From the NCBI GenBank assembly GCA_013044415.1, contig JABEUO010000085.1, positions 1 to 21,249 of the forward strand: DNA of 21,249 bases, read 5' to 3'. Below, piece by piece: positions 14,700 through 21,249 of this stretch. The DNA is from Acidimicrobiaceae bacterium (GTDB lineage: Bacteria > Actinomycetota > Acidimicrobiia > Acidimicrobiales > Acidimicrobiaceae). The stretch's first letter is position 1, and every line of letters begins with the position of its first letter. The notes under the pieces are model-generated. The model made no database searches, had not been told where the DNA came from, and saw nothing but the letters and a program-made list of their open reading frames with translations. The translations under genes and the position numbers were made by a program.

Positions 14700-15724
14700 T
14701 ACTGCTCTCCAACCTTGGAAAGACCACCGGCTAGGTGCTCCTCTATTGCCTTGGAACTATCGCCCAGCGGTACTTCTAGGAATGTATTCTTCTTCTCCGG
14801 GAACATCCCCTGTGGCCTGAAGTAGACCGAGAGGATTACGGCAAGTCCGATCAGCACATACCGTATGTCCGGAATTAGGTTTGGATGTGCCGGTATTTGC
14901 GGCAGGTACCTAGTCGCCTCGTTGAACACGACAGCGACCAAGAAGGATCCCACAATTGCCCCGAAGTTATTTCCACGGCCACCGACTAACAGGGCCGCCC
15001 AGACTACAAAGGTTTCACCCGTCGTCCAGCCAGCTGGAGAAAGGGCCGTTATGTAGGCGATGGTCAAGACCCCGCCAATTCCGACGTACATCGACCCAAT
15101 TACCATCGCCGTCATCCTCACCTTGAAGGTGTTTTTGCCGAATGCCTCTACGACGTCCTGATCGTCACGTACCGCTCGCATGACTCGACCTAAGGGTGAC
15201 TTATAGATTCGATTGGCGAACAACCAGAGTAGGACGAATAGAACACCGGTCATGATGGTAAAGAAGATCGAATAGCCAAGGGGTGTCCAGGTCCGAAAAC
15301 CAGCGAAGGGCTGCGGAACGTTGAACAGGCCCTGCCACCCATCGAAGATCGAAGTCCCATTGCCGATCAGCCCGTAGAGCAGGGTCCCTGTCGCCAGGGT
15401 AACGATAGCAAGGTAGTCGCTCCTGAGCCTCTTGAGAGCTATCTGACCGATGAGGTAGCCGAGTAGCCCAGCGGCCAGGACACCCCCAAGGGCCGCAATT
15501 GGCCAGGGGAGATTGAGCCCGAGTATGTAGTAGATTCCACTTCCTGCGGCCGCCTTTGGCATTGCCAAGACACCTGCCACGTAACCACCGATAGCCATAA
15601 AGGTGATCACCGTGAAGTTCAAGATTCCCGTGTAACCAAACTGTATATTAAGGCCCAGGGTAAAGATATTGTAGGTAAAGAAGAAGACCAGTATGGTCGT
15701 CACGTAGCCGAGTATTATATCCAA
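14699..15724 (-). CDS. livM: ABC transporter permease LivM
   Basis: Membrane permease of the importer, 341 residues with eight or more hydrophobic segments. The family phrases GLNIQFGYTGILNF near the N-terminus, LRSDYLAIVTLATG in the middle, SPLGRVMRAVRDDQDVVEAFG (the cytoplasmic coupling loop) and VVWAALLVGGRGN identify LivM. A polar C-terminal tail of about 30 residues follows RPQGMFPEKK. The start is TTG at 15724, after GGGGGAAG; a nearby GTG is in a different frame. It lies 57 bp after livH. Confidence 0.94.
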   Translation of the reverse strand: MDIILGYVTTILVFFFTYNIFTLGLNIQFGYTGILNFTVITFMAIGGYVAGVLAMPKAAAGSGIYYILGLNLPWPIAALGGVLAAGLLGYLIGQIALKRLRSDYLAIVTLATGTLLYGLIGNGTSIFDGWQGLFNVPQPFAGFRTWTPLGYSIFFTIMTGVLFVLLWLFANRIYKSPLGRVMRAVRDDQDVVEAFGKNTFKVRMTAMVIGSMYVGIGGVLTIAYITALSPAGWTTGETFVVWAALLVGGRGNNFGAIVGSFLVAVVFNEATRYLPQIPAHPNLIPDIRYVLIGLAVILSVYFRPQGMFPEKKNTFLEVPLGDSSKAIEEHLAGGLSKVGEQ

Positions 15725-15781
15725 TTTTCACTTCCCCCAAGGTATTCAAAGGTTCCAAAGCTTCCAGTCATGTCGGCCCCC

Positions 15782-16657
15782 TTACGCCTTGCCCTGGGAA
15801 GCGATGATCCCCTGAGGCCTTACAAGCAGCATGACGACGAGGATCAAAAAGGCCACGTCGGTCTTATAGGCCGAAGAGACCCAGACCGCCGAAACCTCGG
15901 TAACCACCCCGATCACCAGGGCGCCGAGCATAGCTCCATAGGTCTGCCCGATCCCACCAAGGATAACTGCGGCGAATATCACAAAGAGGAGGCTGTCACC
16001 GGTAGTCGTCTCAAAATAGACGGTATTGAGGGCTAAAACCACTCCGCCAAGACCGGCCAAGGCTCCCGAGATGGCCCAAGTCGCCCTTGTGACCGACTTT
16101 GTATCTATTCCAGAAATCTTCGCCAGATCAGGGTTGTCCGACATGGCTCGCATCTTCTTACCGAGAGAAGTTCTAGTCAACAAGAGGTGGATCACTACCA
16201 TCGACACGACCGCCACCAAGATGATCAAAAGCTGCACCCCGGTAAAGTCAAACGGGCCGATCTTAATCGCTGTACTCTGCTTGATCGGGAATTTCTCGAA
16301 ACCAACTCCGTAGAAAATCTGCAGTATCGAGTCGAGAAGCAAAGAGAGCCCAAATGTAACTATGAGCATGTAAAAGATACTCTTGCGCCTCTTGGCAAAT
16401 GGCTCGAAGACTACCTCATTAACTATTAGCGCCAATATCGCCGTAAGGATAACTCCGCAAGCAGCCGCCAAGATAAATGGGAAATGCAACTTAGCGGAAA
16501 ATGTCCAGGTGAAGAGCATCCCAGCGGAAAGATAGGAACCGTAGGCGAAGTTTACGAAATTAGTAACTCCAAACTGCAGACTTAATCCGACTGACAAAAG
16601 CGAAAGGACCGACGCCGTCACCAGCCCGAATCCCAACGTCAGAAAAAATAGACTCAT
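15782..16657 (-). CDS. livH: ABC transporter permease LivH
   Basis: First gene of the importer operon: a permease of 291 residues, largely hydrophobic. Family motifs are LSLQFGVTNFVNFAYGSYL near the N-terminus, RTSLGKKMRAMSDNPDLAKISGID (the cytoplasmic loop that contacts the ATPases), ALAGLGGVVLAL and VILGGIGQTYGAMLGALVIG. The C-terminus VRPQGII is typical of the family. Start is ATG at 16657 with a G-rich ribosome site. The promoter should lie in 16658-16911, shared with the divergent sensor kinase. Confidence 0.94.
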   Translation of the reverse strand: MSLFFLTLGFGLVTASVLSLLSVGLSLQFGVTNFVNFAYGSYLSAGMLFTWTFSAKLHFPFILAAACGVILTAILALIVNEVVFEPFAKRRKSIFYMLIVTFGLSLLLDSILQIFYGVGFEKFPIKQSTAIKIGPFDFTGVQLLIILVAVVSMVVIHLLLTRTSLGKKMRAMSDNPDLAKISGIDTKSVTRATWAISGALAGLGGVVLALNTVYFETTTGDSLLFVIFAAVILGGIGQTYGAMLGALVIGVVTEVSAVWVSSAYKTDVAFLILVVMLLVRPQGIIASQGKA

Positions 16658-16746
16658 GCCCCCAAATCTCCAAGTCCTTCGACTAATGCCGGCTGCACCG
16701 GGTGATTTGACTCAAAGAGCGGATCTCCCGAAACAAATTGGCCATC

Positions 16747-16787
16747 TGACAAAAAATTCATAAGTAATTATTACTAGATGACAAAAA
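16747..16787. promoter_or_regulatory. Candidate operator between liv and the sensor kinase
   Basis: The 13-bp palindrome AGTAATTATTACT (16763-16775) lies between two direct copies of TGACAAAAA (16747-16755 and 16779-16787), which start 32 bp apart, about three helical turns. The site is 90 bp upstream of livH and 125 bp upstream of the kinase. CitB/DcuR-type regulators bind AT-rich sites, so the neighbouring response regulator is an obvious candidate, but this is inference. Confidence 0.4.
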
Positions 16788-16911
16788 GGTAGAGACCTTG
16801 TGACCAATTTCACTTACTTTTTCCCATTCATTCACTTAATCCCATTAATCCCAGCACGTACCTAGCGTGGGAAAAACTTGCGGTATGACGCGAACTTGCT
16901 AGCCTTTTGGA

Positions 16912-18747
16912 TTGGGGGAGCAGGTGGACGGCCAAAACGAGACAAAAAAGGACTCGAGAAATCTACGGCTGAGGCTAGGTGCCACAATCGCAGCCTTGGC
17001 GGTCCTCGCAATGAGCCTTTCGGCTCTGCTAGTTGCCTCGGTTGCGTCCTCACACCTTGTCGTAAATACCAAACGCCAGCTATATACGAGCTATGCCATT
17101 GCGGGCCAAAAGATTGGCCCAATTGGAACCGATGTGAGGTCTAATCGAACTAAACCACCGACACTTCCAGCTAGCACGATCGACCCATTGGACCTGCTCT
17201 GTCGTGATCTCCACGTCAACCTCGCGTACCTCCCAGACTTTGAGGTCTCGGCGATCCGTCCACCTTCAACCAGTCAAATTCCTATCGGGGGAATCGAGGG
17301 CACAGCCGCCCAAGATGCCAAATACTCATACGGCTACCAGCCGCCTTCATCGCTAGCTGAACTCGCCATCGACTCCAATGTATCGTCGATTTGCAAAGGC
17401 AATAGCTCCCCGGGGAATGTCGCATACATCGGAAAACTCGAACCCTTAGGAAAGTTGCCGGGCTACGACTTGGTAGTCACCGCTACCAGCGAAAATCTCT
17501 ATCAGATACTCGCTGGATCTGGCTGGAAACTCTGGCTGGCAATTATAGCTACGCTCGCGCTAGCGGCACTTGGAATGTACCTAGCCGGCAGGCAGCTAAG
17601 GGAGGCTACCCTTGGGATGTCGCCGACCCAACTTGCATCTGTGATCGAAGAGCAACAGGCCCTGCTCGAGGGGATCTACGAGGGAGTCATCGGTCTCGAT
17701 GGGGAAGGCAGGATCAGGTTCTTCAACAACGAAGCTCAGAGGCTACTAAACCTCCCGAAGCGCTCCGCCGGACGCCCACTATCAGTGCTCGTTAGGGGAT
17801 CTCGACTTAAGGCAGTGCTAACGCAGCAAATTACCGGTTCAGACCTACCAGTTGTCGTTGGCGACTCTGTACTGATCATCAACAACATCGAGGTAACCCA
17901 AGACGGCCGCAGTCTCGGCCACGTGATAACGATACGTGATCAAACCGAACAGGAGGGGCTCCTTAAGGAGCTCGATTCACTCGTAGGAATGACTGAAACC
18001 CTTCGCGCTCAGGCGCATGAGTTCTCTAACAAGCTCCACACCATTATCGGATTAATTGAGATTGGTGAGTCCCAGGAAGCGGTGGCATTCGCCCGTGACG
18101 TATCGCTGACCCAAGATACCATCTCGTCACGACTCACCGACCAGGTGAAGGACCCCATGGTAACCGCCCTAATCTTCGCAAAGGGCGCTGCGGCCGCAGA
18201 GCGCTCGGTGAAGCTCATAGTAGACGAGTCGACCCACCTGGACGACAAGCTTGTAAATCCGGTCGAAGTGCTATCGGTGCTCGGAAACCTAATTGATAAC
18301 GCTATCGACGCGGCAGCTCTGCCGGCACTGCAAGTCGGATGGAACAGTGGTGACCCCGGCTGGGTAAGGATAAAACTCACAAATCTTGGACAAGATCTAC
18401 TAATTGAGGCCGAAGACTCGGGAACGGGAATTCCCGCTGAACTTCGTGAAGATATATTCGTCGACGGTTTCTCGACCAAGCAATCTCGTCACGGGGCTAG
18501 GCGCGGATTAGGCCTTGCGCTAATAAAGCAGGTGGTATCGAAGTCGTCGGGGAGCATCGAGGTCTCCAACACCCCGGGTGCGTGTTTCAAGATCGTCCTA
18601 CCGTTCTCGGTCGGCCCAGCGAAGCCAAAGCGGGCAATGGCCACCAAGAAAGTACCGCCAGAAGGTTCGAAAAGTAACCATCAACCGTCGCACATCGCAG
18701 AATCAGCTACGATCAAAATTGACCAAGACTCAAGCTACGGGCCTTAG
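16912..18747 (+). CDS. Sensor histidine kinase, CitA/DcuS type
   Basis: Membrane sensor kinase of 611 residues, predicted to detect an extracytoplasmic small molecule and phosphorylate the downstream regulator. TM1 is about 24-46, the external sensor domain 47-204, and TM2 about 206-226. A PAS domain spans about 243-350. The phosphoacceptor His369 lies in LRAQAHEFSNKLHTIIGLIE, the hallmark of the CitA/DcuS family. The ATPase has the N-box LIDNAIDA (Asn463), G1 DSGTGIP (502-508) and G2 RRGLGLALI. The sensor domain has only two cysteines, 97 and 161, which might pair. About 45 polar residues trail the ATPase domain. Start is TTG at 16912 or GTG at 16924; GGGGGAG lies between them, only 3 nt before the GTG, so the choice is open. 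Confidence 0.92.
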   Translation: MGEQVDGQNETKKDSRNLRLRLGATIAALAVLAMSLSALLVASVASSHLVVNTKRQLYTSYAIAGQKIGPIGTDVRSNRTKPPTLPASTIDPLDLLCRDLHVNLAYLPDFEVSAIRPPSTSQIPIGGIEGTAAQDAKYSYGYQPPSSLAELAIDSNVSSICKGNSSPGNVAYIGKLEPLGKLPGYDLVVTATSENLYQILAGSGWKLWLAIIATLALAALGMYLAGRQLREATLGMSPTQLASVIEEQQALLEGIYEGVIGLDGEGRIRFFNNEAQRLLNLPKRSAGRPLSVLVRGSRLKAVLTQQITGSDLPVVVGDSVLIINNIEVTQDGRSLGHVITIRDQTEQEGLLKELDSLVGMTETLRAQAHEFSNKLHTIIGLIEIGESQEAVAFARDVSLTQDTISSRLTDQVKDPMVTALIFAKGAAAAERSVKLIVDESTHLDDKLVNPVEVLSVLGNLIDNAIDAAALPALQVGWNSGDPGWVRIKLTNLGQDLLIEAEDSGTGIPAELREDIFVDGFSTKQSRHGARRGLGLALIKQVVSKSSGSIEVSNTPGACFKIVLPFSVGPAKPKRAMATKKVPPEGSKSNHQPSHIAESATIKIDQDSSYGP

Positions 18748-18788
18748 AGTTAAAAGTGGCGGTCTCCGCAGCCAAAGGAAATGGTAAC

Positions 18789-19466
18789 TTGAGCGACATA
18801 AATGTTCTTGTCGTCGAGGACGACTATCGCGTTAATCAGATCCACTCGACCTTCGTTGAGAGGGTGGCCGGATTTCGGGTTCAAGGACACGCTTTTTCCG
18901 GCGAGCAAGCGCTAAACCTCATCGCCCAGAACCACCCAGACCTCGTACTCCTCGACCTCTACCTGCCCGACATCACCGGACTGGAAGTGCTATCTAAGCT
19001 CAACCAGATGGAACCCCCAAGGCCGGACGTAATTGTAGTGAGCGCCGCAAAGGACACAGCTAGCGTCCGAACTGCCATGCAGGCCGGTGCGGTGCACTTC
19101 ATTACTAAGCCCTTCGATTCGGCGAGCCTGACAGAAAGACTCCACTCCTATCGAATCTTTAGGCAGGAAGTCGATTCAGTAGAAGAAGTCGACCAGGCGA
19201 TGATAGACAAACTTTGGCTCTCCATACGGTCCACCCCTGAGGAGACGAGGCCAAAGGGGCATTCGATCCATACCACCGAAAAAGTAGTCGAAACACTCCG
19301 TCAGACTAAGGAAGACCTAACGGCAGAAGAGGTATCGAAGCGGAGCGGCCTTTCTAGGACTTCAACACAACGTTACCTCTCCTACCTAGCTCGCCTGGGA
19401 AAGGTCGACATCACCCTCAAGTACGGAGCGACCGGTAGGCCAGAGCACCTCTATAGATGGAAATAG
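18789..19466 (+). CDS. Response regulator, CitB/DcuR type
   Basis: Partner of the upstream kinase; a DNA-binding regulator of 225 residues. The receiver domain has the acidic pair in VVEDDYRVN, phosphoacceptor Asp56 in VLLDLYLPD, Ser in VVSAAKD and Lys107 in TKPFD. A linker leads to a C-terminal HTH (LTAEEVSKRSGLSRTSTQRYLSYLARLGKV) and the ending GRPEHLYRWK, both typical of CitB/DcuR regulators. I prefer TTG at 18789, as AAAGGA lies 9 nt upstream and family members begin just before the first strand. A GTG at 18756 would add 11 residues and has no clear ribosome site. It ends 52 bp from a convergent gene. Its likely target is the divergent liv operon or itself. Confidence 0.92.
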   Translation: MSDINVLVVEDDYRVNQIHSTFVERVAGFRVQGHAFSGEQALNLIAQNHPDLVLLDLYLPDITGLEVLSKLNQMEPPRPDVIVVSAAKDTASVRTAMQAGAVHFITKPFDSASLTERLHSYRIFRQEVDSVEEVDQAMIDKLWLSIRSTPEETRPKGHSIHTTEKVVETLRQTKEDLTAEEVSKRSGLSRTSTQRYLSYLARLGKVDITLKYGATGRPEHLYRWK

Positions 19467-19518
19467 GCCTACCTAAATGCAAAAATCACGAGGAACGTAG
19501 CCTGACTTGTCGACATGG

Positions 19519-20547
19519 CTAACCAAGTACAAGCTCAGCCATGGTACGAATCAATTGGAGGTCTCCGCCGACGATCAAGGTGGTGATTACCGTGTCATTC
19601 CACCGCTCGAGATCATCTTTTATCTTCTCCTTCGGCCCGACGAGCGCAACATCCTCTACCATGCGAAGTGGAATAAGCGAGTTTGCGCCGGCCTTATCTC
19701 CGGCAAGAAATGCCTCTTGAATTTTACGGCACTCCTCCTCGTAGCCCATGCGAACGAATACATCTGCGTGGAAATTTGCCGACTTTGAACCCATACCCCC
19801 GACGTAGAGGGAAATGAAGGGTCGGATCTTATCCGCTGCGGCTTCCACGTCGTCATCGATGGCCACCATGGTCGGGCATGCGACCTCAAATCCTTTGGCC
19901 TTATCTAATAAGGGCTGAGCGGAGAAGCCTTCGGAAAGTGCTTGGCGATAGAAAGAGTCCGAACTTGGCGAAAACCAAAAAGGAAACCAGCCATCTGCAA
20001 CTTCAGCAGCCAGTGCGACGTTCTTCGGCCCTTCTGCTGCCATAAATATCGGTAGATCTTTACGCAGGGGATGAACCGTTGATTTAAGTGCCTTCCCTAG
20101 GTTGCGGCCACCTTGTAGCGGAAGATTATAAAACTCGCCATTGTGAACGAGTGGACCCTCTCGCTTGAGGGTAGAACGCACTACCTCTATATATTCTCGA
20201 GTACGCAGAAGTGGTTTTGGATACGGCTGTCCGTACCATCCTTCGACGACCTGGGGGCCAGATGCACCAATCCCCATTATGAACCTCCCATTGCTGAGGT
20301 GATCCATGGTCAAGGCGGCCATCGCTGCTGCGGTAGGTGTCCTGGCAGAGAGCTGCATGATGGCAGTCCCTAATTTGATACGCTTGGTCTGCGAACCCCA
20401 CCATGCCAATGGCGTAAGGGCATCGGAACCGTAGGCTTCTGCGGTCCACGCCGAATCAAAACCGAGGTCCTCTGCGGCTAGCAGTAGCTCTAAAGCTCCC
20501 GTTGGTGGTCCCGACGACCAGTATCCAAGCTGCAAGCCGAGTTTCAC
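19519..20547 (-). CDS. LLM-class F420-dependent oxidoreductase
   Basis: Luciferase-like TIM-barrel flavin/F420 enzyme of 342 residues. Visible family features are KLGLQLGYW at the N-terminus, AAEDLGFDSAWTAEAYGSDA, the strand IKLGTAIMQLSARTP, then MDHLSNGRFIMGIGASGPQVVEGWYG and PIFMAAEGPKNVALAAEVADGW. This set is typical of actinobacterial F420-dependent members. The substrate is not readable. I chose GTG at 20547, with AAGGAGGAG just upstream; a longer frame from 20592 runs through this ribosome site. It is divergent from a PPOX-class F420 enzyme, so both may be co-regulated. F420 rather than FMN use is inferred from the family. Confidence 0.9.
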   Translation of the reverse strand: MKLGLQLGYWSSGPPTGALELLLAAEDLGFDSAWTAEAYGSDALTPLAWWGSQTKRIKLGTAIMQLSARTPTAAAMAALTMDHLSNGRFIMGIGASGPQVVEGWYGQPYPKPLLRTREYIEVVRSTLKREGPLVHNGEFYNLPLQGGRNLGKALKSTVHPLRKDLPIFMAAEGPKNVALAAEVADGWFPFWFSPSSDSFYRQALSEGFSAQPLLDKAKGFEVACPTMVAIDDDVEAAADKIRPFISLYVGGMGSKSANFHADVFVRMGYEEECRKIQEAFLAGDKAGANSLIPLRMVEDVALVGPKEKIKDDLERWNDTVITTLIVGGDLQLIRTMAELVLG

Positions 20548-20671
20548 GTCTCCTCCTTGATTCTGTAAATACAACCTTGCAGAATCTAACACTTTTGAGC
20601 CCCATAGTCTGGTCGACCCCTAAGAGCATCCCTTAGCTTTTGCGAACCTTGGTCCAGGAGAATTGGTGAAT

Positions 20672-20711
20672 ATTCGATAATTGCACAACGGGCGTAATGT
20701 ATTATTCGATA
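20672..20711. promoter_or_regulatory. Direct repeats between the two divergent F420 oxidoreductase genes
   Basis: ATTCGATA occurs at 20672-20679 and 20704-20711, start-to-start 32 bp, in an AT-rich segment upstream of the PPOX gene. Flanking bases are similar too (10 of 12 over ATATTCGATAAT and TTATTCGATATT). It is a candidate binding site for a shared regulator. Confidence 0.35.
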
Positions 20712-20742
20712 TTCTGAGATTAAAGATCAAAAGGGGAAACAG

Positions 20743-21135
20743 ATGGCCAACAAATTAACCGATGCCGATATTGAACTCCTAAAAGAGGCGCAAATTGCGA
20801 TAGTTACCACCGTTAATCCCGACGGTTCCCTGCACTCCACGCCTACCTGGGTGGACACCGACGGAGAAGCCGTCATAATCAACACTTCAGTTGGCCGAAA
20901 GAAGCATCGCAACATTGAGCAGTTCAAGCACGTTTCGATCTGCGTGGTCGATTCCAAGCAGCCTTACCGATGGGTCTCGGTGAGTGGAAAAGGAGAGTTC
21001 GAGACCGGAGGGGCCGACGCGCATATCGATGCGATGGCAAAGAAGTATCTTGGACAAGATACCTACCCCTTCCGAACCGAGGGTGAAGTCCGAGTCATGG
21101 TTCGAGTGGTGCCGACAAAAAGGCTAGGTAGCTAG
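20743..21135 (+). CDS. PPOX-class F420-dependent oxidoreductase
   Basis: Split-barrel flavin/deazaflavin protein of 130 residues, close to the usual length. The strands IAIVTTVNPDGSLHSTPTWV, then DGEAVIINTSVGRKKHRNIE and VSICVVDSKQPYRWVSVSGKGEF are characteristic of the F420-binding split-barrel group; the basic RKKHRN stretch fits contact with the F420 phosphate or glutamate tail. The late motif YPFRTEGEVRVMVRVVPTK completes the barrel. Start is ATG at 20743, preceded by AAAGGGGAAACAG. The substrate is unknown. Its stop codon overlaps, on the opposite strand, the stop of the truncated TnpB-like frame from 21132. Confidence 0.93.
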   Translation: MANKLTDADIELLKEAQIAIVTTVNPDGSLHSTPTWVDTDGEAVIINTSVGRKKHRNIEQFKHVSICVVDSKQPYRWVSVSGKGEFETGGADAHIDAMAKKYLGQDTYPFRTEGEVRVMVRVVPTKRLGS

Positions 21136-21249
21136 CGCGCCTCAATCGGTATTGAAACCTCCCCACGGCTAAAGCCGGGGGATTCCTGGCTCAGGCTGCC
21201 TGAGTGCCCAGCGGACACCCAAGGTCTTATGCCATCAACACCAGCCGGG
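21132..21249 (-). CDS. tnpB: C-terminal tail of a TnpB-like protein (IS200/IS605), cut by the window end
   Basis: An open minus-strand frame enters at the window edge and runs 38 codons to TAG at 21132-21134. It includes GIRPWVSAGHSGSLSQESPG and then FSRGEVS. The phrase QESPGFSRGE, encoded by the terminal hairpin of the element, resembles the variable tails of IS200/IS605 TnpB proteins, which are translated through the right-end hairpin. The last seven or so codons lie beyond the inferred transposon end, so the stop codon would come from host DNA. The catalytic RuvC part would be outside the window and cannot be checked, so the call rests on the tail and the hairpin only. Confidence 0.45.
   Translation of the reverse strand, partial: PAGVDGIRPWVSAGHSGSLSQESPGFSRGEVSIPIEAR
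21152..21249 (-). mobile_element. IS200/IS605-type element end with probable reRNA (omega RNA) scaffold
   Basis: On the minus strand the sequence reads ATCCCCCGGCTTTAGCCG, then TGGGGAGG and TTTCAA. The stem CCCC-CGGC/GCCG-GGGG with loop TTTA has one bulged base. G-rich subterminal hairpins followed by a TTCAA-like end are usual for the right end of IS200/IS605 elements and for the 3' end of the guide RNA scaffold of TnpB. The element would lie to the right, its boundary near 21151/21152, and the bases from 21151 downward would be the guide. The left end and tnpA are not visible. Confidence 0.5.

Noticed and set aside
1..21249. tRNA, rRNA or CRISPR array
   Set aside because: No tRNA-like fold with TTCGA arm and acceptor pairing, no rRNA signature and no regularly spaced repeats were seen by eye.

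Overview
The window looks like chromosomal DNA from an actinobacterium of roughly balanced base composition. The clues are two different F420-dependent oxidoreductase families, a DUF6458-like membrane protein, a nickel superoxide dismutase, a COG2345-type winged-helix regulator with C-terminal cysteines, many GTG and TTG starts, and at least one promoter that seems to give a leaderless message. A member of the Acidimicrobiia (Acidithrix/Ferrithrix-like) would fit, but that is inference and no marker gene here settles it.

Layout, left to right. (1) 207-1878: an alpha/beta hydrolase and a cysteine-rich winged-helix regulator, both on the minus strand. (2) 1879-2710: about 0.8 kb without genes, carrying inverted repeats. 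(3) 2711-3707: two very small membrane proteins on the minus strand, one of them only 50 residues, divergent from a small MarR-like regulator. (4) 3950-4366: sodN, without a visible sodX partner. (5) 4749-7006: pxpA-pxpB-pxpC, an ATP-dependent 5-oxoprolinase operon. (6) 7209-8786: serA. (7) 8787-9170: a leucine attenuator-like leader with a 12-residue leader peptide containing three consecutive Leu codons, two hairpins and a T-run. (8) 9171-10715: leuA. (9) 10716-11768: about 1 kb without a convincing gene, with short tandem duplications and strong hairpins. (10) 16657 down to 11769, minus strand: a complete HAAT-type ABC importer in the order livH-livM-livG-livF-livK. (11) 16912-19466, divergent from it: a CitA/DcuS-type sensor kinase and a CitB/DcuR-type response regulator. 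(12) 19519-20547 (minus) and 20743-21135 (plus): a luciferase-like F420 oxidoreductase and a PPOX-class F420 oxidoreductase, divergently arranged. (13) 21132-21249: the end of an IS200/IS605-type (TnpB) element that runs out of the window on the minus strand.

How the parts may work together. Much of the window concerns amino acids: 5-oxoproline to glutamate (pxpABC), the committed step of serine synthesis (serA), the committed step of leucine synthesis with a leucine-sensing leader (leuA), and uptake of branched-chain amino acids or a related ligand (liv), possibly controlled by the adjacent two-component system. The most distinctive structures are the leuA leader, the TnpB/reRNA end whose reading frame runs into the stop codon of the neighbouring gene, the palindrome-centred control region between liv and the sensor kinase, and repeated 10-18 bp tandem duplications found only in non-coding gaps.
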